Source: Watersipora subatra
Taxonomy: Eukaryota; Bryozoa; Gymnolaemata; Cheilostomatida; Watersiporidae
NCBI RefSeq assembly: GCF_963576615.1
Contig: NC_088712.1
Coordinates: 33,427,155-33,491,154 of the forward strand
DNA: 64,000 nt
Direction: 5' to 3'
This document shows positions 45,047-57,586 of the stretch, piece by piece. Each line of letters starts with the position of its first letter. Positions within the stretch are counted from its first letter, which is position 1. A program made the translations under genes and the position numbers. The notes under the pieces are model-generated. The model did no database searches. It saw nothing but the letters and a program-made list of their open reading frames with translations, and had not been told where the DNA came from.

Positions 45047-45689
45047 GCCACGGCGTTCTATGTAAATAGCCACAATCTTTGTGACACAACGTCTACGCTT
45101 TGTTCACTTGCAGCCGGTCAGGCAAAAGAGTCTAATGAGTTATCTCCCCTAGGGGGAGGTTACTCTATATGAGTGAATCATCATTGTTTACATTGAAAGA
45201 ATGAAGAGACATTTTTGTTGCTACATGTAATTTGACATAACTACTAAAGTACATAAGATATTGGTTTAAAATTTTAGATACAGAGCTAATACACTATGCA
45301 TCTCCAACCCTGCCAATTTGTAAACATAAAGTTGAATATTTCATATGTAAAGTGCGAGTAAAAATGTATATTGATCTATTCCAAAACTATCAATGTTGCC
45401 CTATGCTATGGGTTAACATGCCGGATAGCTAGGTGTACAACTGATTTCAAATGCATACACGCTGGTGAATGGTACATTGATCGCAGTCTGCCATGAATAT
45501 AAATATTGGCACCTTAGGTGTTATGCAAACAACATCAGAAAAATCGTAGAAAACAATCGACAATTGGTATACTTTTTTAGACATATTGTGACATGCTACA
45601 CATGACTAAAGACGACCAGTCGGTTGAGCCTTGATCTGAGATTACTCTTGTTAGCTGCTACCTTTGTAGCCTCATGGTAAATTCTAATT
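45047..45689. other. Intergenic, nothing recognised
   Basis: AT-rich sequence between the twin palindromes and the P-element relic, with no supported gene. Confidence 0.4.
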
Positions 45690-46760
45690 CTGACATATCT
45701 GGAGGTGATAGTTTTAACTAAGCATCTCAGCGGCGAGCTTGACGTTCGTGGTTTTATTTTTCCAGTTCATGTTGCGTTTTGTCAGCTTGTTAGCAAGTCT
45801 TAGCTCGATATCTTCCTGGAGTTTATGAAAGTTTTCAATGTAGGTATAGTCTACATTGCCTTCTCAGGATTTGAATCTCCGCAAAGTGCCTAGCACATTC
45901 CTCGCAAACTTTAGCATGTGTACTGGGTCCAATGTAACATACGCTTTGTAGTTCATCATTCGGTGTGGAAAGTATGGCTTTTCTGGGATTTGGGCACCTA
46001 GATTTTTCAGAGTGGTGATGTTTGCTTGTGCGCCATCGCAAGTTATGTTTATAATCCTGATTTCATGTTCAGCGGTAAGGCGTAGGCACTGCTGTATCAG
46101 TTGAGACTGTAAATCACTGTCAATCATGTCTACATAAAAGTAGCCAATTGGATTTCATAAACCGCCCCTCACTGGAACAAAAAGAAATACCGGTGACTCG
46201 CTAACTTAGTTTTGTCCCCAATGGTAACATGGCCCTGCACAGAGTCGGTTGACTACTCCAGACTAAGCTGCTTTTGTATCGCCATACTATCTATCACGAG
46301 ACTGTATAAATTGATTGCATATGTCTTTTTATTGATGATTTCAATGACATTTGTTAAAAAGCCTGGATCACATTCTACAGACTCGAGCCAGCGTCTTAGA
46401 GTTCGTGCATTAGGAAGTTTGAACAACATTCTGAGAGAGGCATATGCTTTTGGAGAATAGTAGTACACAGTGATAGCAGATTCTTTGATTCTTGGATTGT
46501 AGACCTCTTTGGTTTTTGTATTTTAGTTTTGGGCTTCATTTTCTACTAGCTCTTGCAGGCAACAATCAATTGAGTCAAGCTTAGAGCGTTGGATTTTATT
46601 TTCTTTTTGCAGTGATGCAAGCAAATTCTATCCACTATCCAGTCTATCCACTTGCTACGTCTGCCTAGGCATTTTTCTTCCGATGGAAAGGTGTGGAAAT
46701 TGAGTTTACTGTCTTTTGCTGGAGTATTAAAACACCCAAATGCACAGCAAAAAATTCTAC
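45690..46760 (-). pseudogene. P-element/THAP9-type transposase relic
   Basis: Read on the minus strand from 46755: a THAP zinc-finger-like start (CCAFGCFNTPAKDSK, HTFPSEEKC, SKWIDWI). It is followed by YYYSPKAYASLRMLFKLPNA and TLRRWLESVECDPGF (46468-46253), then NITCDGAQANITTLKNLGA and LDPVHMLKFARNVL (46127-45864), then NKLTKRNMNWKN and VKLAAEMLS near 45720-45790. This order matches the THAP domain and catalytic region of P-element-type transposases such as THAP9. Stops and frameshifts (for example near 46140-46250 and 46500) make it a broken copy. Terminal repeats were not found. Confidence 0.8.
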
Positions 46761-47376
46761 TCCCTTGCCCTGCAAAATAATCAGTAAATAATCAGCGTTC
46801 TTATGACATAAAGTAAAAATCTTTTCGGTTAGGTTGAGCTACACTCCTAAATATAGCACAGCCATCACCCTACTCATTTACTAGCCTGTGTCCAGCTGCC
46901 ATGGTGATGAAAAACTTCATGAAATGGGCAACAGTTCGTCTACTTCGCGCTTGGCACCTCTTTGTGCGAAACAACTTTTTAAATATTAGTGCCAGCAATG
47001 AACTTTAGGAAAATTTTTTGGTAAAACTAAGATTTGTATGCATATCTCAGAAAAGTCTGCGAGATTCCTTGCTCTTTATATCTAGATACCTCTCACAACC
47101 ATACTTGAAATCAATTGGAGTAAAATTTACCTTCGAATCATTTCTAGTGCTGTTAGTTGCTCCACTCTCCATGGCTTCCTACTTAAAAGTATGGCTTGGA
47201 CTAGGCAATGCGAACAAAGAATGTGACTATTTTAGTAGGACACAATGCTGAGCTGTGATGCATTAGACTTCCCAGTCTAGTATAGTTAATAGGTCAATGG
47301 TCATAGCACATCCATCACAGCAGTCACACTTCATATCACATTATTCCCAAAGCAAATTTAGCATCCACTCCTTTGT
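46761..47376. other. Intergenic, nothing recognised
   Basis: Sequence between the transposase relic and the satellite block. The short open frame at 47018-47251 has no recognisable content. Confidence 0.4.
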
Positions 47377-48010
47377 CATGTGTCATGGAGTATAGTAGTG
47401 GACTGACATGACCCCCCATGGCCATTTCAATATGTCATGGAGTATAGTAGTGGACTGACATGCCCCCCATGGCCATTTCAATGTGTCATGGAGTATAGTA
47501 GTGGACTGACATGCCCCCCATGGCCATTTCAATGTGTCATGGAGTATAGTAGTGGACTGACATGCCCCCCATGGCCATTTCAATGTGTCATGGAGTATAG
47601 TAGTGGACTGACATGCCTCCCATGGCCATTTCAATGTGTCATGGAGTATAGTAGTGGACTGACATGACCCCCCATGGCCATTTCAATATGTCATGGAGTA
47701 TAGTAGTGGACTGACATGCCCCCCATGGCCATTTCAATGTGTCATGGAGTATAGTAGTGGACTGACATGCCCCCCATGGCCATTTCAATGTGTCATGGAG
47801 TATAGCAGTGGACTGACATGCCCCCCATGGCCATTTCAATGTGTCATGGAGTATAGTAGTGGACTGACATGCCTCCCATGGCCATTTCAATTCTAGGGTG
47901 ATCCTTATGTGTCATGGAGTATAGTAGTGGAGTGACATGCCCCCATGGCCATTTCAATGTGTCATGGAGTATAGTAGTGGACTGACATGACCCCCCATGG
48001 CCATTTCAAT
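47377..48010. repeat. 51-bp satellite with 5-unit higher-order repeat
   Basis: About 12 units containing GTCATGGAGTATAGTAGTGG and CATGCCCCCCATGGCCATTT. The variant CATGACCCCCC recurs at 47408 and 47664, 256 bp apart (five units plus one base), and the intervening units match pairwise, showing block duplication. The last two units are separated by TCTAGGGTGATC. Confidence 0.95.
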
Positions 48011-48159
48011 TCTAGGGTGATCTAAGCAAGTTAAAAAGTAATGTATTAACAGAAAGACAATATTAAATTGTTATTCTAACACCAACAACAGGCAGCAAAT
48101 CATTTTCAATTTCCAATTGGGTCAATGTCGGGTCGGCGTCGGGTCGTTTCTTATACTGC

Positions 48160-49755
48160 CGGCAGCCTAAGAAGCCTTCTCATAACATCTGACACATTGT
48201 TACAGCCGGCAGCATAAGAAACCTTTCCATGACATCTGACAGATTGTTAGAGCCGGCATCATAAAAAACCTTCCCATAGCATCTGACAGATTGTTACAGC
48301 CGGCAGCATGAGAAACCTTCTCATGACATCTGACAGATTGTTACAGCCGGCAGCATAAGAAACCTTCCCATAACATCTGACAGATTGTTGCTGCCGGCAG
48401 CATAAGAAACCTTCTCATAACATCTGACAGATTGTTACTGCCGGCAGCATAAGAAACCTTCCCATAACATCTGACAAATTTTACAGCCGGCAGCATAAAA
48501 AACCTTCTCATAACATCTGACAGAATGTTACAGCCGGCAGCATAAGAAACCTTCCCATAACATCTGACAGATTGTTACAGCCGGCAGCATAAGAAACCTT
48601 CCCATAACATTTGACAGATTGTTACAGCCGGCAGCATAAGAAACCTTCTCAAAACATCTGACAGATTTTTACTGCTGGCAGCATAAGATACCTTCCCATA
48701 ACATCTGACAGATTGTTACTGCTGGCAGCGTAAGAAACCTTTCCATGACATCTGACAGATTGTTACTGCCGGCAGCATAAGAAACCTTCTCAAAACATCT
48801 GACAGATTTTTACTGCTGGCAGCATAAGATACCTTCCCATAACATCTGACAAATTGTTACAGTCGGCAGCATAAGAAACCTTCCCATAACATCTGACAGA
48901 TTATTACAGCCGGCAGCATAAAAAACCTTCCCATGACATCTGACAGATTGTTACTGCTGGCAGCATAAGAAACCTTCCCATGACATCTGACAGATTGTTA
49001 CTGCTGGCAGCATAAGAAACCTTCCCATGACATCTGACAGATTGATACTGCCGGCAGCATAAGAAACCTTCCCATAACATCTGACAGATTGTTACTGCTG
49101 GCAGCATAAGAAACCTTCTCACGACATCTGACAGATTGTTACTGCTGGCAGCCTAAGAAACCTTCCCATAACATCTGACAGATTGTTACAGCTGGCAGCA
49201 TAAAAAACCTTCCCATGACATCTGACAGATTGTTACTGCTGGCAGCATAAGAAACCTTCTCAAGACATCTGACAGATTGTTACTGCTGGTAGCATAATAA
49301 ACCTTCTCATGACATCTGATAGATTGTTACTGCTTGCAGCATAAGAAACCTTCCCATGACATCAGACAGATTGTTACTGCTGGCAGCATAAAAAACCTTC
49401 TCAAGACATCTGACAGATTGTTACTGCTGGTAGCATAAGAAACCTTCTCATGACATCTGACAGATTGTTACTGCTTGCAGCATAAGAAACCTTCCCATGA
49501 CATCTGACAGATTGTTACTGCTGGCAGCATAAGAAACCTTCTCAAGACATCTGACAGATTGTTACTGCTGGTAGCATAAGAAACCTTCTCATGACATCTG
49601 ACAGATTGCTACTGCTAGTAGCATAAGAAACCTTCTCATAACATCTGACAGATTGTTACTGCCAGCAGCATAAGAAACCTTCTCAAGACATCTGACAGAT
49701 TGTTACTGCCGGCAGCATAATAAACCTTCTCATGACATCTGACAGATTTTTACTG
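48160..49755. repeat. 47-bp satellite, about 34 units, with 141-bp higher-order periodicity
   Basis: Unit: AGCATAAGAAACCTTCTCAT, GACATCTGACAGATTGTTAC, TGCCGGC. Variants recur every three units: TACTGCTGGTAGCATAA starts at 49281, 49422 and 49563, and TTTTACTGCTGGCAGCATAA recurs about 141 bp apart near 48667 and 48807. It is the longest array in the window. Confidence 0.97.
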
Positions 49756-50209
49756 ATGTCAAAGATTTTTTGTCAATATCATAACAAGGAATTCATAAAA
49801 TTGATAAAAACTAATTCTACCCCTAAGAAGTGGTAATGGCTTCCTTCTGTTATTGTATTGTCTACATGAGTGTGAATATGCATGAATCATACCAACTATC
49901 AATTTTAAAATAATCGTCATTTTAGCACAGCAAAATCTTGAGTACATGTTTTCGTCAGGGGGCTATTTTCAAACCAACTATATGAAACGGGTGTAATAGT
50001 AGTAAATGTCAAAATGTATCGTAGAACCAAGCTGGCAACATAAAAGATTGGAAGTCGTATGCCATAGCAAGTATTTTCGACCTAGTGACATGCTGACATA
50101 GAAAATGGAAACGCAATGCTTTTTCATTGCTTCTGTTTAGCTCATTCTCATAAGGGTCAAATCATAGATGTGAAAAGAGAGATAACTCTATGATTGATCA
50201 AGTTTCTAA
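49756..50209. other. Intergenic, nothing recognised
   Basis: AT-rich flank between the 47-bp satellite and the following fold-back element. Confidence 0.5.
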
Positions 50210-51100
50210 ACATCGATTGTTAAACAATGATGCCTACTTCTGTCAGCCATGCTCCCTTACATGGTCCATTAAGAGCACAAGTGTCCTTTAGTGGGAATAT
50301 TGCCGAAGCCGAGACTGGGCCATAGTCTACACACACAAAAACAACAAAGGTCCACGTAGTTATGAGGAAAAACAAAAGTATCCACCCAAATATCTCACCA
50401 ATCCGATGAGCAGCACACACAAAAACTAAACCAATCAACAGAGCCACCCATCAGGTCAAAATATTCCAAGTTTCAAGTCATGTCTTGCACAACTCACCTT
50501 ATGGTTTGTCAAAACTTGTCCCAAAGTCCCTATTAATTTGAGACTGTCCAATATCTGTTTTAGAAAATATGGTCGCCGCTAGCCTAGCCTAACGTCCTGG
50601 TTCAACATCTTAGTAACTATCGGGGCATTGCTGAGTGCTCTCGATCTTTCTGAGTCTCTCTTAAGCATGCAAGAACCAATCAAAATCGGGTTGACACTAT
50701 TGTAAACAAAACTTAAGAGGGACTCAAAAGGATCGGGAGCACTCAGCAATGCCCCGATAATTACTAAGATGTTGAATCAAGACGTTAGGCTAGGCTAGCG
50801 GCGACCCTTTCTAAAACAGATACTGGACAGTCTCAAATTAATAGGGACTTTGGGACAAGTTTTGACAAACCATAAGGTGAGTTGTGCAAGACATGACTTG
50901 AAACTTGGAATATTTTGACATGATGGGTGGCTTTGTCGATTGGTTTAGTTTTTGTGCTTGCTGCTCATTGGATTGGTGAGATATTTGGGTGGATACTTTT
51001 GTTTTTGCTCATAACTACGTAGACCTTTGTTGTTGTTTTTGTGTTTGTAGACTATGGCCCGGTCTTGGCTTCGGCAATATCCCCGCTAAAGGACGCCTGT
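50210..51100. mobile_element. Fold-back element of about 0.9 kb
   Basis: Arms of roughly 380-450 bp are near-perfect reverse complements around a centre near 50685. For example GCTAGCCTAGCCTAACGTC (50580-50598) pairs with GACGTTAGGCTAGGCTAGC (50780-50798), and the outer ATAGTCTACACACACAAAAA pairs with sequence near 51035-51055. No transposase frame is visible. Confidence 0.85.
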
Positions 51101-51696
51101 GATTAAGAGAGACCAGCGTTGCTTGTGGCTATACCAGAAATAACAGCAGAGAGTCTCATTAACTACTTCATGAAGATCTGCGTGGAGGACATAATTTACA
51201 TATGGAGAGTTTCATGCCAGATTCTAAGAGAGCTCAATGAAACTGATCAAAATGTATATGTACATGTAGATCTAATGATAAACCATAAACTGCTCTCACC
51301 TTCATTTGACATTCCTAAATCTATTATAATAAAATAGATTACTAGATATATCTACATGTAAGTTGATGCTTACTCTGCTAATACAACTTTCTTAGCATCG
51401 AGCAAGCGAGCCAACAATTTTCAAGGTCCATTTATTTTTTATCAAAAGAAAAATAAACCGATTTTGAAAAATGTTTCTATTTTTTTTATACATTTATAAG
51501 TTTTAATTTATATGAAAACCAATTGTTGCCAAAACATAGAAGTTACGCAGCATCAAGCTGCAATGATGGCACACCAACCTCCTCTTTGCCACCAGCCATC
51601 ATCAGCACAGTGATACACACCCACAGCAGAATGCATTCACCAATTTCACAAAAGTCCTTACTGCTAACTTATACACAAGCCTGATAAGCAGTCTCG
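51101..51696. other. Intergenic, nothing recognised
   Basis: One 72-codon frame (51119-51337) has no recognised domain and may belong to the flank of the fold-back element. Confidence 0.4.
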
Positions 51697-51870
51697 CTAC
51701 CATATGCTGGTCTCTGTGGGTGGTGGTCTTTTATACCCAGACCACCCACAGATTATAAGCAGTCTCGCTACCATATGCTGGTCTTTTATACCCAGACCAC
51801 CACCCACAGATTATAAGCAGTCTCGCTACCATATGGTGGTCTTTTATACCCAGACCACCACCCACAGATT
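51697..51870. repeat. Three-unit repeat with internal inverted motif
   Basis: About 65-bp units with AGCAGTCTCGCTACCATATG and CTTTTATACCCAGACCACC. In the first unit TGGGTGGTGGTC faces GACCACCCACA, giving a hairpin. Confidence 0.85.
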
Positions 51871-52156
51871 TCCTGTCAGCGAAAGGCACAGCAACTCGGT
51901 AGCTTAGCTCACTTGCCCTCCTCTCGAAGGTTCTCTCACTTATCACTGATTCATACCCGTTTACATAGCGAGACCTGTTTGAGAGACGCCCTCCAGCGTT
52001 TCTGTCAGGAGCCAGCTTTTCAAAAGCCTTATCTTTCCATGGAAGCCAGCCCTTGCATTACTGGCTAATCACAGGAAAACCTCAAATATTCACATAGTAT
52101 CAGACGCTAACAATGATCTATTTATGGCTGCTATATTTGTGCATTTGCTGTGCCAC

Positions 52157-52566
52157 AACTTACAAATGCATGTCATGATTCTCAACAGTGTCTGTTATAT
52201 GACGTGACAAATGCATGTCATGATTCTCAACAGTGTCTGTCATATGATGTGGCAAATGCATGTCACGATTCTCAACAGTGTCTGTCATATGACGTGACAA
52301 ATGCATGTCATGATTCTCAACCGTGTCTGTCATATGACGTGACAAATGCATGTCATGATTCTCAACAGTGTCTGTCATATGACGCGACAAATGCATGTCA
52401 TGATTTTCAACAGTGTCTGTCATATGACGTGACAAATGCGTGTCACGAATCTCAACAGTGTCTGTCATATGGCGTGACAAATGCATGTCATGATTTTCAA
52501 CAGTGTCTGTCATATGACGTGACAAATGCATGTCACGACTCTCAACAGTGTCTGTCATATGACGTG
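52157..52566. repeat. 45-bp minisatellite
   Basis: About nine units with ACAAATGCATGTCATGATTC and TCAACAGTGTCTGTCATATG. The 45-bp period keeps frames open on both strands. Confidence 0.95.
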
Positions 52567-53229
52567 AATACAACATTTGTATGCATTAACTTACTGCATG
52601 CATTGATTGTTTTTGAGTCATTTTGTTGCCTGATTTAGACCGATAGCTTTCAATAACATTCACTGTTGCAAATGTCACTGGATTGTACTATATGGAACAG
52701 CCATAACTTAGTGGCCAACATATCTTTACCTGCCACTAGTAGCTGCGAGTTGTATTCCCAAAAGGACTGTCGGTAACATTTCACCTTAAACCGCTCTCTG
52801 CAACGGTATGTCTTCAATTATTGAGGTTGCCAGGCATGTTCAGCCAGGAACACCGAGCTATTGCAATGTCCCGCTCATGAAGTTTTGGTCTGCAACAAGC
52901 AAAGCTGATAGCATACTTAGCAAAAGGTATGGCATGGTATACTCCATCTAGAGATCTATCATGAGATACAGATCACACACTGTAATTTAAGACTGCTAAG
53001 CAACTGGTTGTATTGGATTCGTCGTTGACTGTTTGTACCAGGTAAAAACAACTCCTTGAATAAAATTTGACAAGTGTGTTGTGTTTTTTATCTCTTTGGT
53101 TAAAATGAAATATACTTTGTCATTTAACAAAATAAGTGATAAAGCCTCAACATTCATGTTTGTTCTTTGTGTTTTTTTTGCATCTGCGTTTCTAGTATAG
53201 GTGTGAGTTACCATGAACAATTTTTATTC
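52567..53229. other. Intergenic, nothing recognised
   Basis: No exon, RNA gene or repeat could be supported between the 45-bp array and the fold-back element. Confidence 0.4.
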
Positions 53230-54141
53230 AGAGGTTGACTTGCAACAAAATTCACATTGCTGTTGTTTGTTATTAAAAGATTCACCATGTCTTACTCTGC
53301 TGTCTTGTAGGTGCAAAATATGTGGAAATGTGATTACAAGCTCTCAAAAGCTTAAAAACGAACAGTTAATCGCCGCCATCACGAAACCGCTGTAGATTGG
53401 AATCCCTTTCTAAAACGGGTCAAATGGGATGTAGTTGAACACGATGGCTTCTGTTTACACTTTCATGCAACCTCATTCATCGAAATATTTTCACAAATAT
53501 ACTTTAGGCATTCAATAAAACCATGTCTATTGTCCTTACGCGTCTATTTCATTATCATTGTAATACTGTCACTTTGAGCACTGATATCTCATAACCTACC
53601 GTAAAAAATTGTTTAATTTTTTTAACTTTAGCTTGAAGGAGTGCACATCATCTTCTAATAAACATGACAAGCCTGTTGATCACCTGTGATAGTCGAAAAA
53701 TGCTGCAGAATATGTTCGCGCCATTCGGCGGGAAGTATAGGTCACATGATCAGATTACGATTAGATGATTAGACCAGGCTGAAATGAAACTGTAAAGTAG
53801 CGAGCATCTATATTTGAGATTTGGGATTTAGTTTCATCAGCAAAATTAGTTAAGCAAAAGAAAAAAGCTGGAAGAGTGATGAAGCCCATAATACGCAATA
53901 GCATAGCTCGTCGTGGTGTTGGGCTTGTCGTCATTGGTTTTATTCACATATTAAAAGGTACAACATAAGTTCTCTCTTAAAACTGGCCACCTTCTCTTTG
54001 CTTTTAATAGACTTAGGGAGTTGGTTCCAAAAAATGACTTGTTGGAAATCCACCCTGCGATGGCCTGCACGGGGAGAAGATTGTGGGAGATTTAGACAGG
54101 AATTTGAGAATCGGGTTTGATATATTGTGCGAGGGATGTAA

Positions 54142-55742
54142 TTACAGTAAAATTCTTGATGGGCTAAAAGTATACTGTGGTATGAATATAGTGAACTGAT
54201 AGGGAGTATGGATGATGATTTGAAAAGAGGGTCGATGTGGGTGAGGCGGTTTTTTGGGAATGGTCCTTATCATGTGTTTTTGAAGTGTTATTAAATTTGT
54301 AAGATGGATGGGAGGTGCATTGCCCCATGCCTCAATGCAATATGAAAGTTTGGAATTAACCATAGAATTGTATAATAAAAGCAAAGCTTTGTGGGGTAAA
54401 TATTCAAATGTGCGGTAGAGTAAGCCTGATAAGGGTCTCATTTTTTTTAGTAAATATTCGATGTGTTTTTTCCAAGTGAGATTAGAACCAATGAAAATGC
54501 CTAAGAAATTAGTGTGATCTGTCTGACAAATTGGTTTGTTGAAAATGAAAAAGGGATGAATGTTAGCTAGATGAAATTTATTTTGGGGGTTTTATAGTAA
54601 CACGAAATTAGTCTTATCAACATTTAAGGTGAGTTTCTTAGAAGTGCACCAGTTTTGAATAGCAAGAAGTTTGTTATTTAAACAATCTATGTGCTCATTG
54701 ATGTTAAAGGATTTGAAAAAGAGATTAGTGTCATCGGCATAGAGCAAAGATGTGAAAAAGTTGGTGACATGTGTTAAATCATTTATGTATGTTAAAAAAA
54801 GAGTTGGACCAAGGATGGAACCTTGAGGTACACCACCTGTTAAATCTAGTATGGAAGATAAAGTGTTACCAATACTAGTGTGTTGTTTACGTTTGGTTAG
54901 ATGGCTTTTGATCCAGTTACTTGCGGTGATGTCAAAATTAAGATTGTGGAGTTTTGAGTACAATATGTTATATTCTATTGTGTCAAAGGCTGTACTAAAA
55001 TCTAGAAAGATGCCAAAAACACATTTAACATCGTTTAAGGATTTTAAAACATTATTGGTCAACTTAATTAGTGCATCCTTGGTGCTGCACTTTTTCCTAA
55101 AACCATATTGCCTATTGTTAAGCAGTAAATTACCCTCAAGGTATTCCATAATCTGTTTATTTACAGCTTTTTCAATTATCTTAGCACTGGTAGCAAACTA
55201 ATGGGTCTGTAATTAGAGCAAATTTTACTTGAGCCTTTTTTAAACAAGGGTTTTACTTTAGCTATTTTCAAATTACTTGGTATTTAAGAAGTTGATAAGC
55301 TGGAGTTTAAAATGACAGTTATTACAGGAGCAATAGCTTCTGTTGCATCATTAACTAATTTTGATGGAATGTTATCAAATCCGGTTGCTTTGGCTGGAAC
55401 CTTTTTTAGAAGCTTGGTTACATCATTGACGCCGACTTGTGATAATTTGAAAGTTAAACTTTTAGTTGATACCCTTTGTGTTAGCTCTACTGGATTATGA
55501 TTGAACTTTTAAAAATTTTGTGCCAGTGACGGACCAATAGAAGTAAAATAGTTATTAAAGGTGTTGGCTATATCAATCTCTGTAGTCAGTTCTTTTTCAT
55601 CGTGTATTATAGATTTTGGGGCTGATGATGATGATTCAGATTGGCCAATCCCATTATTTAGGATTTGCCAGAGGTGTTTAGGCCCAAAAGCACCTTTTAT
55701 TAGGGATTCAAAATAGTTTGATTTGGCATTGCGGAGCTTCAT
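54142..55742 (-). pseudogene. LINE reverse transcriptase and C-terminal region
   Basis: The 55149-54592 frame contains NRQYGFRKKCSTKDAL, FLDFSTAFDTI, GVPQGSILGPTLFLTYINDL and the catalytic LLYADDTNLFF. 55742-55509 carries the segment before it, and 54441-54142 the C-terminal thumb (NSKLSYCIEAWGNAPP). Stops separate these parts. Confidence 0.85.
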
Positions 55743-55782
55743 GGTTATTTGATTCCTTAATTTTTTGGATCGAATTTTTAAC

Positions 55783-55999
55783 TTTGAGTTGAGTGGTGAG
55801 CTGAGTGTTTAACTTTGAGTTAAGTGGTGAGCTGAGTGTTTAACTTTGAGTTAAGTGGTAAACTGAGTGTTTAACTTTGAGTTAAGTGGTGAGCTGAGTG
55901 TTTAACTTTGAGTTAAGTGGTAAGCTGAGTGTTTAACTTTGAGTTAAGTGGTGAGCTGAGTGTTTAACTTTGAGTTGAGTGGTGAGCTGAGTGTTTAAG
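55783..55999. repeat. 31-bp minisatellite inside the LINE
   Basis: About seven units with GTGGTGAGCTGAGTGTTTAA and CTTTGAGTTA. It lies between the endonuclease and reverse-transcriptase regions of ORF2 and interrupts the frame. Confidence 0.95.
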
Positions 56000-56043
56000 A
56001 GTAAAATAAGCTTTAAAATAGGCTTGTATATACGAGCTGAAAT

Positions 56044-56946
56044 TCAAGGTTTTCTGTTAGTTTTGTGATTGGGTGATGAAGGGGTATTAATGAAAAGAGC
56101 ATGCTTGTTGCAAATTGTTTCAAAGATGGCTAAGAAAGTGTTATACTTTGTTTCAGTAGAGTTTGTTTCATATATTGAGTGCCAGTTGGTGTTAAAAAGA
56201 TCAGAAGTAAAAGCTTGTTTGTCATAGGTTTTGAAAGAGCGATGATACGAATGATTGTTCGAGAAATGTGGTCTGAAGTTGGTGGGGTGCAGAGCAATAA
56301 AAGTTGGCAAATGGTTGCTTATGTCAGTCCGAATAGTACCCGCTCTGTATGGAAAAATGGTCAAAGTTTATGATAATGTGGTCAAGATAGGCTTTTTTGC
56401 GATTAGGAATAGTGACAGTATGGAGATAGTTGGAATGCGCTAAAATGTTATTATACAATCTACTCACCTGAGTAGAATTTAAAATGTCAATATTGATATC
56501 TCCTAGTACGATCTGTTTTATTCCACCTTCATTTTCAAGAAATTTATTCAGCTCATCTAAGAATTCTAATTTGTTTGAGGATGGTTGCCGATAGATGATT
56601 AAGAAAGTGAGGCCAGTTTCAAGTTGAGTGAACATACCACCATTTAAAGTAAGGCTTCCGAGCCTGTAAATTTTATTTCGCGGTTTTCAATGTTGTCAGC
56701 TATGCCACTGCGCATGCAGGCTCCATTTCCTCTAACTTGGTCTGGTCTTTAAACACCTGTAAAAGAATAGTTAGGTAGGTGAAAGTAAAGTGTTTCATTG
56801 TCATAAATAAAAGTTTCAGTTAAACATAAAACATCAAAGGGTTTGGGAAGGAAAGAATTCATAGTGTCCAATTTCTGAAATTTTTTTCGTAGACTTTGTA
56901 CATCAGCATTAAGGATGCAAATTGAGTCCAACATAATAGGGTCCAA
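56044..56946 (-). pseudogene. LINE endonuclease domain (broken)
   Basis: Frames in three registers carry LNADVQSLRKKFQKLD and DVLCLTETFI (56946-56749), then IIYRQPSSN, GDINIDIL and LDHIIIN (56635-56324), then the NHLPTF motif (56364-56044). These are successive motifs of an exonuclease-endonuclease-phosphatase domain, disrupted by frameshifts. Confidence 0.75.
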
Positions 56947-57184
56947 TTAATCAATCATGTAGTTTGCACATGTGATACTTGGATTCATAATATCTAGAGA
57001 GTTATCTAATCAATGACTTACAGGGCATGGTTATTCTAGATGCTTAAGATTGTCTTAACATTTGATGTGAATCAGAGGAGAATCACTAGTCTTTCTTAAG
57101 TATATATTTAGGTTGGCCGTCCCGGCAAACTTGTAGTTATGTTCTTTCTTGAATTTTCTGGTTCTGTAGAATAACTTGGCTTGT

Positions 57185-57586
57185 TCAGGTAACTTGGGCA
57201 GGGGTCAAGTAATCCTTGATATAAATCTGTTGAATGTGTAGATGTTTTAAACCAAGGCATGAAGTTGATTGAGGATTTTCTTTAAAAGCTTTCATGAATG
57301 AGTTTCGTTTGTGTGTATGGATAAATTTGACCATGACGCGATCAGAGTTTTTTATCCGAAAGACATTATCAATATCGGTTGGCACAATAGCATGCGAGAT
57401 CTTTTGGCCAATGGTATCCAGGGTTGCCATGATATTCTCATCTGGTTTATGTGGTATGCCATTTACTATCACGGTTTTGCCTCTTTCCTGGTGTTCAAGT
57501 TTGGTTCCAGTTTCTGTTTCATTATTCATGGTTGTAGTTACAGTAGATTTGATGTTGTCCTCCAATTTGCCATCAATGAACTCCAA
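57185..57586 (-). pseudogene. LINE ORF1 fragment
   Basis: A 133-codon frame with GKTVIVNGIPHKPDENI and MVKFIHTHKRNSFM, typical of the RRM-like ORF1 nucleic-acid chaperone of CR1/jockey-group LINEs. The upstream start is broken. Confidence 0.65.
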
